Positions 25,933 to 35,392 are shown, counted from the stretch's first letter. The stretch is 64,000 nucleotides of DNA from an uncultured Bacteroidota bacterium (GCA_903838055.1 CAILWV010000016.1:1-64000), one strand, 5' to 3'. Numbers and translations: made by a program. Notes: a model not told the origin generated them from the sequence alone.

Positions 25933-26482
25933 AAACCGTTGTGCTTGGTGTGAAAAAGATGATTTATACCGAAATTATCATGATAATGAATGGGGCAAAC
26001 CCGTTTATAATGACCAACAACTTTTCGAATTTTTAATTTTAGAAACTTTTCAGGCTGGGCTAAGTTGGCATATGGTTTTAAAAAAAAGAGAAAACTTCAG
26101 AAAAGCTTTTGCTGAATTTGATTACCAAAAAGTAGCTCTATTTGATGAAGATAAAATTCAAAAATTACTCCTAGATGCTGGAATCATTAGAAACAAACTT
26201 AAAGTAAGAGCTGCCGTTGCTAACGCAATTGCATTTATAGAAGTACAAAAAGAGTTTGGTAGTTTTTCTAATTATATTTGGAAATTTACTGATGGAAAAC
26301 CTATTGATAATTCTCCTAAAACATTAAAGGAAATCCCAGCTTCTACTCCGCTTTCAGATGCTATCAGCAAAGATTTAAAGAAACGCGGTTTCAAATTTGT
26401 AGGTACAACCGTAGTATATTCTCATATGCAAGCCACTGGAATGGTGAATGATCATGTGGAAGGATGCTGGACAAGAGATTAA
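25922..26482 (+). CDS. tag: DNA-3-methyladenine glycosylase I
   Basis: A 186-residue base-excision repair glycosylase that removes 3-methyladenine. The zinc-snap residues are present: the Cys of RCAWCEKDD and the His of RNYHDNEWGKP near the N terminus, and the His and Cys of NDHVEGCW at the C terminus. FEFLILETFQAGLSW contains the base-pocket Glu. ATG 25922 overlaps the transporter's 3' end; an earlier TTG at 25907 is in frame but gives an unusual N terminus. It is convergent with aat, with 2 nt between the stops. Confidence 0.95.
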   Translation: MENKNRCAWCEKDDLYRNYHDNEWGKPVYNDQQLFEFLILETFQAGLSWHMVLKKRENFRKAFAEFDYQKVALFDEDKIQKLLLDAGIIRNKLKVRAAVANAIAFIEVQKEFGSFSNYIWKFTDGKPIDNSPKTLKEIPASTPLSDAISKDLKKRGFKFVGTTVVYSHMQATGMVNDHVEGCWTRD

Positions 26483-26484
26483 TA

Positions 26485-27126
26485 TTAAGTAATCGGTTTT
26501 AAATTTTTCATGAATAGTTCTCTAGTAATTTCAAAAGCTCCTAATTTTTCTAAATGATCATTATGTACTTGGCAATCTAAAAGTTTATAATTATTAACTT
26601 TTAGATATTCTATTAACTTTACAAAAGCAACTTTACTTGCGTTTGGCACTTTAGAAAACATGCTTTCACCACAGAAAACATTTCCTAAATCAACGCCATA
26701 CAAACCACCTACTAATTCATTATTCTGCCAAACTTCAAAGGATATAACTTTTCCTAATTTATGTAATTCGGTATACGCTTTTATTATTTCAGATGAAATC
26801 CATGTTCCTGCTTGTCCTTTACGAACGATCTTTTGGCAATTATTAATTACCGAATCAAAATCTTTATTAATCGTTACTTCAAAAATGTTTCTATTTAGAA
26901 TGTTTCGCATGCTTTTCGAAACTTTATAATCCATTGGGCTAACCACCATACGTTCTGGTGGCGCCCACCAAAGAATTGGATCATCTTCGTCAAACCAAGG
27001 AAAGATACCGTTATTATATGCCAACAATAACCTTTCCACTGACAAATCACCACCAACAGCCAAAATACCATCGTAATTAGCTTCTTCAACTGGAGGAAAA
27101 AATAGTTCTTTTGTTAGGAAATACAT
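26485..27126 (-). CDS. aat: Leucyl/phenylalanyl-tRNA-protein transferase
   Basis: A 213-residue enzyme that adds Leu or Phe to proteins with N-terminal Arg or Lys, marking them for ClpS/ClpAP degradation. Signature segments are FPPVEEANYDGILAVGGDLS, NNGIFPWFDEDDPILWWAP, GLYGVDLGNVFCGESMFS and DCQVHNDHLEKLGAFEI. Length is normal. Single gene on the minus strand, with a short repeat-rich gap upstream of the DUF3127 gene end. Confidence 0.96.
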   Translation of the reverse strand: MYFLTKELFFPPVEEANYDGILAVGGDLSVERLLLAYNNGIFPWFDEDDPILWWAPPERMVVSPMDYKVSKSMRNILNRNIFEVTINKDFDSVINNCQKIVRKGQAGTWISSEIIKAYTELHKLGKVISFEVWQNNELVGGLYGVDLGNVFCGESMFSKVPNASKVAFVKLIEYLKVNNYKLLDCQVHNDHLEKLGAFEITRELFMKNLKPIT

Positions 27127-27202
27127 TTCTAAAAAATAAATTCAATTACATCTAGCAATAATAATTTCAATAAAAAAGCCAGAAATTCAAGTACTACTTA
27201 AA

Positions 27203-27233
27203 CTTCTGACTTTCATCTTCTGACTTCTAACTT
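27203..27233 (+). repeat. Short CTTCTGACTT repeats
   Basis: CTTCTGACTT occurs at 27203-27212 and 27217-27226, with a one-base variant (CTTCTAACTT) at 27224-27233, directly after the DUF3127 stop codon on the minus strand. It is a low-complexity intergenic repeat of unknown role. Confidence 0.5.
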
Positions 27234-27611
27234 TTAAAAAGGTAAATCGTCGTGTTCTTCTTCTTTAAAATCAGTTGCAGGAGCAAATGCTTCAGCTGCT
27301 GGCATTGGAGGCATAGCTTGATTTGCTGGTGCTTCAGAAGCCATTCTTTCTACTTTCCAACCTTGAATATCGTTGAAATATTTAGTTTCTCCTTGTGGAT
27401 TAACCCATTCTCTTCCTCTTAAATTGATAGAAACTTTAACAGGCTCTCCAACATTAAAATTATTTAAAATATCACATTTATCTTGCACAAAATTAATGCT
27501 TATAAATTGTGGATATTGCTCCTCTGTAGCAACTACTAATTCTCTTTTTTTAAACGAAGCACTCACTTGTTGCTCTGCGTTAATTACTTTAATTTTTCCA
27601 GTAACTTCCAT
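27234..27611 (-). CDS. DUF3127 protein with an SSB-like acidic C-terminal tip
   Basis: A 125-residue protein of the DUF3127 family. Residues 1-85 form a likely OB-type beta barrel (MEVTGKIKVINAEQQVSASF, KKRELVVATEEQYPQFISI, VGEPVKVSINLRGREW, IQGWKVERM). A flexible Ala/Pro/Met-rich linker follows (about 90-110), and then an acidic tail KEEEHDDLPF. This three-part architecture and the terminal D-D-x-P-F tip are the same as in single-stranded DNA-binding protein SSB, whose tip recruits repair and replication proteins. A role in nucleic-acid metabolism is my inference. It lies 13 nt after the flavin reductase gene on the same strand. Confidence 0.88.
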   Translation of the reverse strand: MEVTGKIKVINAEQQVSASFKKRELVVATEEQYPQFISINFVQDKCDILNNFNVGEPVKVSINLRGREWVNPQGETKYFNDIQGWKVERMASEAPANQAMPPMPAAEAFAPATDFKEEEHDDLPF

Positions 27612-27624
27612 AATTATTCTAATT

Positions 27625-28500
27625 TTATTGTTTGGCTAAAAGCACTTTCCAAGCGGTTAATGCTTCATTATTATCTAAATATTCTTTGGCCAGTTGGAAC
27701 TTTTTCATCTCATCATCGGCACTCAAAACTCCTTTTACTTCAAAATTTTGTTTTACAAATATAGTAATTTCTTCTTCTGTAGGCAATGCTTCTACATTTC
27801 CTAATTTTCCTAAATCATTTCCTTTAAACACATGGCTTTGCTTAACAAAATCAGGAATAGCATCTACTCCAATTCCTAAAGTTGCAAGTGGTTTTTCTAC
27901 TTCAAAAAGGCCTTTGTTCGCTCTTGAATACCAATTACCTCCTAATCGAGAAACCAAATCAATTTTAATAGGATCAACAATTCCATCTGCATCCAAAACC
28001 AATTCGCTAATATGAATTTTTACTACCTCGCAAATTATCATATTTCCTGCTCCTCCTTCGGTCCCTAAGGGTATTATTTGGTTCACTTTACATTCAAATT
28101 GAACTGGACTTTCTGCAACACGATAGGGCTTAACTATTTCCGAAGGAATTGCCGTTAATCCGGCTTTTTCAAATTCGTTTACCCCTTCTCCATATTCGGT
28201 ACTTGACAAAGACATTTGTTGCACCATGTCATAATTAACCACATTAATAACAACTTGCTTCGTGTCTTGGCAATTTATCAACGTGTGTTTAATTGAATTA
28301 TCTCGTACTCTTCTAGCAGGTGAGAAAACCAAAACTGGTGGATTAGCACTAAAAATATTAAAAAAACTAAATGGAGATAAATTTGGGTTCCCATTTTTAT
28401 CTATGGTGCTTGCAAATGCAATAGGCCTTGGCGCTATAGCACTTTGTAAGTAACCTTGCAATTTGGCAGTAGAAATTTTATTAGGATCAATAGTTAGCAT
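27625..28500 (-). CDS. Flavin reductase family protein (FMN-binding)
   Basis: A 291-residue flavoprotein with a split-barrel FMN-binding domain in residues 1-200: SAIAPRPIAFASTIDKNGN, LSPFSFFNIFSANPPVLVF and EFEKAGLTAIPSEIV are the typical segments. The C-terminal 90 residues are helical and outside the core domain. Relatives reduce flavin for partner oxygenases or are oxidoreductases of unknown substrate; no partner gene lies nearby. A TATATTTG box at 28523-28516 on the minus strand is 16 nt upstream of the start. The 155-nt gap to the leuS stop holds nothing else that I can see. Confidence 0.9.
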   Translation of the reverse strand: MLTIDPNKISTAKLQGYLQSAIAPRPIAFASTIDKNGNPNLSPFSFFNIFSANPPVLVFSPARRVRDNSIKHTLINCQDTKQVVINVVNYDMVQQMSLSSTEYGEGVNEFEKAGLTAIPSEIVKPYRVAESPVQFECKVNQIIPLGTEGGAGNMIICEVVKIHISELVLDADGIVDPIKIDLVSRLGGNWYSRANKGLFEVEKPLATLGIGVDAIPDFVKQSHVFKGNDLGKLGNVEALPTEEEITIFVKQNFEVKGVLSADDEMKKFQLAKEYLDNNEALTAWKVLLAKQ

Positions 28501-28655
28501 GGCTCTCCGTTTTTACAAATATAAGAAATGTAATGGCAATGTGATAAGCAATAGCAATTTCAATTTTAGAATTAATATTATATATTTAGAATTAAGATTA
28601 TTACTATTTACTTACATCAAATATAAACTAAATCTTTTAACACTTCGAAAAGGTA

Positions 28656-31520
28656 TTATCCAACCAAGTTTATTACTTTACCGGGTACAATAATTACTTT
28701 ATTTGGGGTTCTTCCTTCCAATTGTTTTATAGTTCTTTCATCGGCCATTACAATTTCTTGAATTTGCGGAAAACTTAAATCTAAAGGCAATTTAATGGTG
28801 AAACGCATTTTTCCATTGAATGAAACCGGATATTCTTTTTCTGATTCAACTAAATATTTTTCTTCATAAATAGGAAATGCCTCAGTAGAAATAGATATGT
28901 CATGACCTAATTGGCTCCATAATTCTTCTGCAATATGGGGTGCATAGGGCGAAATTAAAATTGCCAATGGTTCTAGTATTTTTCTATGGTTACATTTTAA
29001 AGTAGCCAATTCGTTTACACAAATCATAAACTGTGAAACAGACGTATTGAAAGAGAAATTCTCAATATCTTCGGTAAGTTTTTTTATGGTTTTATGCAAG
29101 GACTTGTACATTTCTGGAGTAGGTTCTTCATTAATAACAACCGAACCATTATCATCAAAATACAAACGCCATAGTTTTTTTAGGAAACCATAAACTCCTG
29201 TAATTCCTGCGGTATTCCATGGCTTAGACTGTTCTAGTGGTCCTAAGAACATTTCATATAACCGTAGAGTATCCGCGCCATAATCGTTACAAATATCATC
29301 AGGATTGACCACATTATATTTAGATTTTGACATTTTTTCAACCTCACGACCAACTATATATTTTCCGTTTTCTAATATAAATTCAGAATCTATATAATCA
29401 GAATATAATGGATGTTTTTTAAATGCGTCAATATCTAATTCGTTTGTAAGATCATTAATAACTGCCAAATCTACATGAATTGGCTGCACATTTAAACCAG
29501 AAATCAATCCCTTTGAATATAACTTTTTAGAATCTTCGCTTCTATACACAAAAGCACTCATTCCTAAAATCATTCCTTGGTTTATTAATTTTTTGAAAGG
29601 TTCTTCGGTTGGGGCAAAACCTCTATCTTTTAGAAATTTATTCCAAAAACGAGAATACAATAAATGCCCTGTAGCGTGTTCACTTCCACCGATGTATAAA
29701 TCTACATTCTGCCAATATTTCAAAGCTTCCTGACTAGCAAATTCATTCTCGTTTTGCGCATCCATATAACGCATCCAGTACCATGAACTTCCTGCCCAAC
29801 CTGGCATTGTATTTAATTCTAAAGGAAAAACGGTAACATTGTCAATCAACTTACAAGTAACTACAGAACACTCTACACTATCCCAAGCCCAAGTAGCAGC
29901 ATTTCCTAAAGGAGGTTGTCCGTCTTCTGTGGGCAAGTATTTTTCGACTTCTGGAAGAACGATTGGTAAATACTTTTTATCAATCATTTGTGGTAAGCCA
30001 TTAACATAATACACTGGAAATGGTTCTCCCCAATACCTTTGACGAGAAAAAACAGCATCACGCAAACGATAATTTGTTTTACCCTTTCCTTGTTTTATAT
30101 GTTCTAATGCTTCAATGCTTTTTTTGGTCCCTTCCTTGTAACCTAATCCGTTTAAAAAATCAGAATTAATTAATTCGAAACCAGTTTTTTCGCCATATGC
30201 AAAATCAACACCACCCATCGGACTTGCATCTGAAGGTGAGGAATTAAAAGCAAATATATTTTTGATTGTTGGCATTCCGTTTTGACCTTTAAAGAAATTC
30301 GCAAATGCAAAATCTCTTTCATCGCCACATGGAACTGCCATTACCGCACCTGTTCCGTAACCAGCCAAAACGTAATCGCCAATCCAAACAGGTATTGGTT
30401 CTTTTGTAAATGGATGTTCTGCATAAGCACCAGTGAATACTCCGGAAATGGTTTTAACATCAGCCATTCTTTCGCGTTCAGAACGCTTTGCTGTTGCTTC
30501 AATATAAGCATCAACTGCAGGTTTTTGTTCTTGGGTAGTAATTTGCGCTACCAATTCATGTTCAGGAGCCAAAGTCATAAAGGTAACTCCAAAGATTGTG
30601 TCAGGACGCGTTGTGAAAACTTCTATGAAATTATCAGAATCAACTAAATTAAACTTAACCATCGCTCCTACACTCTTACCTATCCAGTTTCTTTGAGATT
30701 CTTTAATAGATTCGCTCCAATCAATTTCATTTAAACCTTGTAATAATCTTTCCGCATAAGCAGAAATACGCATGGACCATTGTGTCATTTTTTTACGAAC
30801 AACTTGATGCCCACCTCTTTCAGAAACTCCATTTATTATTTCATCATTTGCCAAGACCGTTCCTAATCCGGGACACCAATTCACTTCTGTTTCAGCTAAA
30901 TAAGTCAATCGATATTTTAATACAATTTTTTGTTGTTCTTCAGTAGAAAAACCATTCCATTCTTCAGCAGAAAACGGAATAATAGTATCGTCACAAACTG
31001 CATTAACTTTCGTATTACCTTCTTTTTTAAAAGTTGAAATTAAGTCAGCAATATCTTCTGCTTTATCCGAACTAATATTATACCACGAATTGAATAATTG
31101 AATAAAAATCCATTGGGTATGTTTGTAATAATCCGCATTTGACGTTCTAACTTCGCGACTCCAATCAAATGAAAATCCAATTTTATCTAACTGTTCCCTA
31201 TATCTTGCGATATTTTCTTTGGTAGTTGTATCGGGATGTTGCCCTGTTTGGATAGCATATTGTTCAGCAGGCAAACCGAAAGAATCATATCCTTGAGGAT
31301 GTAAAACATTAAATCCTTTGTGACGTTTGTACCGAGCAACAATATCTGATGCAATATATCCTAGCGGATGGCCAACATGTAAACCTGCTCCAGATGGATA
31401 AGGAAACATATCTAAAACATAATATTTTGGCTTATCTGAATGATTGGCTGCTGCAAAAGTTTGGTTTTGTGCCCAATAGTTTCGCCATTTGGCTTCAATT
31501 TGTTCGTGAAAATATTTCAT
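28656..31520 (-). CDS. leuS: Leucine-tRNA ligase
   Basis: A 954-residue class I aminoacyl-tRNA synthetase. The HIGH motif appears as GLHVGHPLGY, KMSKS as EKMSKSKYNVV. The CP1 editing domain between them has TTRPDTIFGVTFM and GTGAVMAVPCGDERD (containing the conserved editing Asp), so mischarged tRNA should be corrected. The tRNA-binding anticodon and C-terminal domains are present. Slightly longer than the E. coli enzyme, as is normal in the phylum. Its promoter lies about 100 nt upstream, leaving a leader with one clear hairpin. Confidence 0.98.
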   Translation of the reverse strand: MKYFHEQIEAKWRNYWAQNQTFAAANHSDKPKYYVLDMFPYPSGAGLHVGHPLGYIASDIVARYKRHKGFNVLHPQGYDSFGLPAEQYAIQTGQHPDTTTKENIARYREQLDKIGFSFDWSREVRTSNADYYKHTQWIFIQLFNSWYNISSDKAEDIADLISTFKKEGNTKVNAVCDDTIIPFSAEEWNGFSTEEQQKIVLKYRLTYLAETEVNWCPGLGTVLANDEIINGVSERGGHQVVRKKMTQWSMRISAYAERLLQGLNEIDWSESIKESQRNWIGKSVGAMVKFNLVDSDNFIEVFTTRPDTIFGVTFMTLAPEHELVAQITTQEQKPAVDAYIEATAKRSERERMADVKTISGVFTGAYAEHPFTKEPIPVWIGDYVLAGYGTGAVMAVPCGDERDFAFANFFKGQNGMPTIKNIFAFNSSPSDASPMGGVDFAYGEKTGFELINSDFLNGLGYKEGTKKSIEALEHIKQGKGKTNYRLRDAVFSRQRYWGEPFPVYYVNGLPQMIDKKYLPIVLPEVEKYLPTEDGQPPLGNAATWAWDSVECSVVTCKLIDNVTVFPLELNTMPGWAGSSWYWMRYMDAQNENEFASQEALKYWQNVDLYIGGSEHATGHLLYSRFWNKFLKDRGFAPTEEPFKKLINQGMILGMSAFVYRSEDSKKLYSKGLISGLNVQPIHVDLAVINDLTNELDIDAFKKHPLYSDYIDSEFILENGKYIVGREVEKMSKSKYNVVNPDDICNDYGADTLRLYEMFLGPLEQSKPWNTAGITGVYGFLKKLWRLYFDDNGSVVINEEPTPEMYKSLHKTIKKLTEDIENFSFNTSVSQFMICVNELATLKCNHRKILEPLAILISPYAPHIAEELWSQLGHDISISTEAFPIYEEKYLVESEKEYPVSFNGKMRFTIKLPLDLSFPQIQEIVMADERTIKQLEGRTPNKVIIVPGKVINLVG

Positions 31521-31617
31521 TCTAAGTGTATGTAGATTATTGTTTTTGGTTAATTTCTTTTAATGTTTGTCGAAAAAAAGACAACATAATGCTAAATGAA
31601 AACCAAAATTTAAGGTA

Positions 31618-31646
31618 CAAATTTACATTTATTGTACTAAAGTCAA
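31618..31646 (-). promoter_or_regulatory. Promoter of leuS
   Basis: On the minus strand: TTG (31646-31644), an 18-nt spacer and TAAATTTG (31625-31618), a full consensus match. The leader to the leuS ATG would be about 90 nt and includes an ATGTTGTC / GACAAACAT hairpin (about 31563-31587) with a T-rich loop. Confidence 0.75.
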
Positions 31647-31679
31647 AACTTTAAACGTTATAAACTAAGAATAAAGAAA

Positions 31680-31707
31680 TTGTTTATTATTTTTACGGCT
31701 AAATTTA
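31680..31707 (+). promoter_or_regulatory. Candidate promoter of ftsX
   Basis: TTG (31680-31682), a 17-nt spacer and TAAATTTA (31700-31707). The last base departs from TAnnTTTG. The transcript would begin at about the ftsX start codon, leaving almost no leader. Confidence 0.4.
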
Positions 31708-31714
31708 GATTAAT

Positions 31715-32590
31715 ATGGCATCCTCATTTGATAAATTTCAGAAACGCAGATTGATTTCTTCCTATTTTTCGGTAGTTTTAAGTGTATTCTTAGTATTATT
31801 TTTACTTGGACTTTTAGGGCTATTTATTATCAATTCTAAAAGGCTTTCAGACAATTTCAAGGAAGATATAGTTATGTCTGTTTTCTTTAAGAACGAAGCT
31901 AACGACACGATTTTTAAGGCTTTTGAAACCGAAATGAAATCGGGCAAATTCGCTAAAGACTTTAATTTTGTTTCTAAAGAGCAGGCTGCTAAAGAACATG
32001 AAAAAACTCTTGGAGAAAATTTCACAGAATTTTTAGGAGCTAATCCGTTATATAATTCGTACGATATCCACTTAAAAGCAGATTATGTTACTAATATTGG
32101 TTTTTCTAGAATGGAAAGTGAAATTCGAAAAAATCCTATGGTTGCCGATGTGGTTTACGACAAACAGTTGATTACTTTGGTGAACGACAACGTAAAGAAA
32201 ATAAGTATGTGGGTGTTAATTATTAGCGGAATATTTGCATTTATTTCCATATTACTTATTAATAGCTCGTTACGATTATCAATATATGCAAATCGATTTA
32301 TTATTAAAACAATGCAAATGGTTGGAGCCACAAAGGCTTTCATCAGAAAACCATTTGTTACAAGAAGTATTATATTGGGAGTAATTGGTTCTGTTTTAGC
32401 CATTTTCGCATTAATTGGTGTTCTGATTTATGTTTCAACAAACTTTCCTGCTTTAGATATTTTTAAAGACCAATTGCTTACCATATTGGTATTATTAGGG
32501 GTATTAGTTTTAGGAATTTTAATTACCTGGATAGGTACGCATTTTGCAACACAACGTTTCTTAAATCTAAGAACTGACGATTTATATTAA
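31715..32590 (+). CDS. ftsX: Cell division protein FtsX
   Basis: A 291-residue permease-like subunit of FtsEX, which couples ATP hydrolysis by FtsE to activation of peptidoglycan hydrolases at the division site. One N-terminal helix (about 20-45) is followed by the periplasmic domain (about 46-165), which binds the hydrolase partner. Three C-terminal helices with the FtsX motifs SLRLSIYANRFIIKTMQMVG and GATKAFIRKPFV follow. ftsE is not adjacent, as is common in Bacteroidota. A secreted M23 peptidase gene follows. Confidence 0.95.
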   Translation: MASSFDKFQKRRLISSYFSVVLSVFLVLFLLGLLGLFIINSKRLSDNFKEDIVMSVFFKNEANDTIFKAFETEMKSGKFAKDFNFVSKEQAAKEHEKTLGENFTEFLGANPLYNSYDIHLKADYVTNIGFSRMESEIRKNPMVADVVYDKQLITLVNDNVKKISMWVLIISGIFAFISILLINSSLRLSIYANRFIIKTMQMVGATKAFIRKPFVTRSIILGVIGSVLAIFALIGVLIYVSTNFPALDIFKDQLLTILVLLGVLVLGILITWIGTHFATQRFLNLRTDDLY

Positions 32591-32642
32591 AAGAGAAAAT
32601 AGAAAATATACTAATAGATGCCTGACAGTTAAAAAACTAAAA

Positions 32643-33617
32643 ATGAAGAAAATCCTATTATTAATTATGATAACATTAATTCATAATTTATGTTTTGCCC
32701 AAGAAGAAAGTTTGAATTCAAAAAAAGTGGTTGAACAGTTTGAAATGTTTTATAATCAAAATGACTATAAAAGTATTTTTGAAATGTTTTCGCCCGAAAC
32801 TCAAAAAGCACTTCCATTAGAAAAAATATCTGAATTTTTATCAGGATTAAACGCTAAAGCAGGAAAAATTAATTCCCGAGAGTTTATAAAATATCAAAAA
32901 GGAACTTTTGCATTATATAAAACTGAATTTGAAAAAATAACTTTGGGATTAAATCTTTCCATAAATGATAATTCAAAAATTAATGGAATATTTGTCAAAG
33001 CATTTGTTGACGAAAGTATACCTAAAATTGAAAGAAATATTACTAAATTACAATTACCATTTAAAAAGGAATGGACTGTTATTTGGGGGGGAGACACTAA
33101 AGAATTAAATTATCACGTTGAAAGTGAAATGCAAAAAAATGCATTTGACATTCTAATAACTGATAAGAAAGGGAATTCTTATAAAACAAATGGAAAATTA
33201 AATGAAGACTATTATGCGTTTGGAAAAGAATTATTCGCACCATGTGATGGAGAAATTATAAAAGTTTTAGATGGAATTGTTGATAATAAAATTGGCGAAA
33301 TGAATTCAATTGATGTAACTGGCAATACTGTAATTATTAAGACCAATAACAATGAATATTTATTTTTCTGTCATTTTAAAAATGGAACAATCAAACTAAA
33401 AGAAGGAGAAAAGGTAAAACAAGGTCAATTATTAGGTCTTTGTGGAAATTCAGGTCATTCTTCGGAACCACATTTACATTTTCACATTCAAAATACAAAA
33501 GATATAAATAGTGGAACCGGAATAAAATGTTATTTTGAAAAATTAATTGTCAACGGGAAATTGAAAGAAGATTATTCGCCAATACAAAATGACAAAATAT
33601 CAATTGAAAAAAAATAA
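32643..33617 (+). CDS. Secreted M23-family metallopeptidase with an N-terminal DUF3887-like domain
   Basis: A 324-residue exported protein. A signal peptide (KKILLLIMITLIHNLCFAQ) is followed by a DUF3887-like helical/beta domain (about 25-130; VVEQFEMFYNQNDYKSIFEM) and an M23 LytM-type zinc peptidase domain (about 155-300). Metal-binding candidates are the His of LNYHVES, the Asp of NAFDIL and H-x-H in SSEPHLHFHIQN. The first His is spaced from the Asp by an unusually long insert compared with the usual H-x3-D, so activity should be tested rather than assumed. It stands between ftsX and the DUF3098-uppP-truB run, an order I would usually expect without it. Confidence 0.82.
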   Translation: MKKILLLIMITLIHNLCFAQEESLNSKKVVEQFEMFYNQNDYKSIFEMFSPETQKALPLEKISEFLSGLNAKAGKINSREFIKYQKGTFALYKTEFEKITLGLNLSINDNSKINGIFVKAFVDESIPKIERNITKLQLPFKKEWTVIWGGDTKELNYHVESEMQKNAFDILITDKKGNSYKTNGKLNEDYYAFGKELFAPCDGEIIKVLDGIVDNKIGEMNSIDVTGNTVIIKTNNNEYLFFCHFKNGTIKLKEGEKVKQGQLLGLCGNSGHSSEPHLHFHIQNTKDINSGTGIKCYFEKLIVNGKLKEDYSPIQNDKISIEKK

Positions 33618-33663
33618 CAGATCTGCCAAGAAGCTTAACGATAATAAATAAAATAGTATAGAC

Positions 33664-33903
33664 ATGATGAAAAATAACGACCAAAAACCAGATTTCCTTT
33701 TTGACAATGTAAATTATAAATATTTACTTTTAGGAATTGCCGTAATTACAATTGGCTTTATATTAATGTCCGGTGGTGGCAGCAACAATCCGAAGGTTTT
33801 TAACGAAGATGTTTTCAATTTCAGAAGAATTCAATTGGCTCCTACAGTGGTTTTAATTGGTTTTGGAATAACAATTTATTCTATCTTTAAAAAATCAAAG
33901 TAA
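33664..33903 (+). CDS. DUF3098 small membrane protein
   Basis: A 79-residue protein with two membrane helices ([18 protein letters not shown] and [14 protein letters not shown]) joined by [19 protein letters not shown], the typical DUF3098 loop. Function unknown. Family members commonly lie between ftsX and uppP, suggesting a link to envelope growth or division. Its stop codon overlaps the uppP start by one base. Confidence 0.9.
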   Translation: MMKNNDQKPDFLFDNVNYKYLLLGIAVITIGFILMSGGGSNNPKVFNEDVFNFRRIQLAPTVVLIGFGITIYSIFKKSK

Positions 33904-34700
33904 TGGATTATTTACAAGCAATTGTACTTGCAATTATTGAAGGAATAACTGAATTTCTTCCTGTCTCTTCCACTGGCCATATGATTATCGCTAGTTCTTT
34001 TTTCGGAATTAGTCATGATGAATTTACCAAACTTTTTACCATTGTAATCCAACTAGGAACCATACTTTCGGTGGTAGTTTTATATTTTAAACGATTTTTT
34101 CAAAGTTTTGATTTTTACTATAAATTGTTAGTTGCTTTTATTCCCGCAGTAATTTTTGGTTTGCTTTTCAGTAAAAAAATTGATGCATTACTTGAAAATC
34201 CAGTTACGGTTGCCGTTTCTTTATTAATTGGCGGAATTGTATTATTAAAAGTAGATGATTGGTTTTCAAAGGAAACGGAAATCACTAGAAGTCAAGACAT
34301 AAGTTATTTAACTGCACTTAAAATAGGATTGTTTCAATGTTTGGCAATGGTTCCCGGAATTTCTAGAAGTGGCGCAAGTATTGTAGGAGGGATGACACAA
34401 AAATTATCTCGAAATACAGCTGCCGAATTTTCATTTTTTCTCGCCGTACCAACAATGCTTGGCGCAACTGCAAAAAAATGCTACGATTATTACAAAGATG
34501 GATTCGTATTAACACACGACCAAATTAATTTCTTAATTATTGGAAATGTGGTTGGGTTTATAGTAGCACTTATTGCTATTAAAAGTTTCATTGGATTTTT
34601 AAGCAAAAACGGATTTAAACTTTTTGGATATTATAGAATTATAGTTGGAATTGCTCTATTAGTAATTCATTTCTGTATTCAAAAACTAGATGTCATCTAA
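33903..34700 (+). CDS. uppP: Undecaprenyl-diphosphatase UppP (BacA)
   Basis: A 265-residue integral membrane phosphatase that recycles undecaprenyl pyrophosphate, the lipid carrier for peptidoglycan and surface glycans; overproduction gives bacitracin resistance in other bacteria. Both signature loops are intact: [15 protein letters not shown] near residue 15 and [12 protein letters not shown] near 150. About eight helices. It overlaps DUF3098 and truB by one base each, so the three are translationally coupled. Confidence 0.97.
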   Translation: MDYLQAIVLAIIEGITEFLPVSSTGHMIIASSFFGISHDEFTKLFTIVIQLGTILSVVVLYFKRFFQSFDFYYKLLVAFIPAVIFGLLFSKKIDALLENPVTVAVSLLIGGIVLLKVDDWFSKETEITRSQDISYLTALKIGLFQCLAMVPGISRSGASIVGGMTQKLSRNTAAEFSFFLAVPTMLGATAKKCYDYYKDGFVLTHDQINFLIIGNVVGFIVALIAIKSFIGFLSKNGFKLFGYYRIIVGIALLVIHFCIQKLDVI

Positions 34701-35389
34701 TGACTGCAGAAGACTATTTAGAGGGTCAAATTATATTAATTGACAAACCACTTACTTGGAGTTCTTTTCAAGCTGTGAATAAATTGAAATATATTTTAAA
34801 ACGAAAATATGAACTTCCGAAGAAGTTTAAAATAGGCCATGCTGGGACTTTAGATCCGTTAGCAACTGGTCTTTTAATAATCTGCACTGGAAAATTCACC
34901 AAAAAAATTACTGAAATTCAGGCGCAAACCAAAGAATATACAGGCACCATTACCGTTGGCGCTACTACTCCATCCTATGATTTAGAAACTGAGATAGATG
35001 CTATTTTTCCTACAGAGCATATTAACGATACACTAATTCAGGATACTACCAAACTATTTCTTGGTGAGATTGACCAAAAACCGCCAGTTTTTTCTGCAAT
35101 AAAAAAAGATGGAATACGACTTTACGAGCATGCTCGTGCTGGTGAGGAAGTAGAAATTGCTTTTAGAAAAACTACCATTTACGAATTTGAAATTACTAGA
35201 ATTGCTTTACCTGAAATTGATTTTAGAGTTACTTGTAGTAAAGGAACATACATTCGATCATTAGCCTTTGACTTTGGGAAAGCCCTACAATCTGGGGGTC
35301 ACTTAACCGCCTTAAGACGAACTAAAATTGGAAATTATTCGGTTACCAATGGTTTTAGTCCTGAAGAATATGAAAAATCCTTAGTATAA
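34700..35389 (+). CDS. truB: tRNA pseudouridine(55) synthase
   Basis: A 229-residue enzyme that makes pseudouridine 55 in the T loop of tRNAs. The catalytic Asp is in KIGHAGTLDPLATGLL. Other family segments are LIDKPLTWSSFQAVNKL, KEYTGTITVGATTPSYDLET, QKPPVFSAIKKDGIRLYEHA and CSKGTYIRSLAFD. The PUA domain found in E. coli TruB is absent, as is usual for the short bacterial form. Last gene of the ftsX run; convergent with the epimerase gene 3 nt away. Confidence 0.97.
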   Translation: MTAEDYLEGQIILIDKPLTWSSFQAVNKLKYILKRKYELPKKFKIGHAGTLDPLATGLLIICTGKFTKKITEIQAQTKEYTGTITVGATTPSYDLETEIDAIFPTEHINDTLIQDTTKLFLGEIDQKPPVFSAIKKDGIRLYEHARAGEEVEIAFRKTTIYEFEITRIALPEIDFRVTCSKGTYIRSLAFDFGKALQSGGHLTALRRTKIGNYSVTNGFSPEEYEKSLV

Positions 35390-35392
35390 ATT

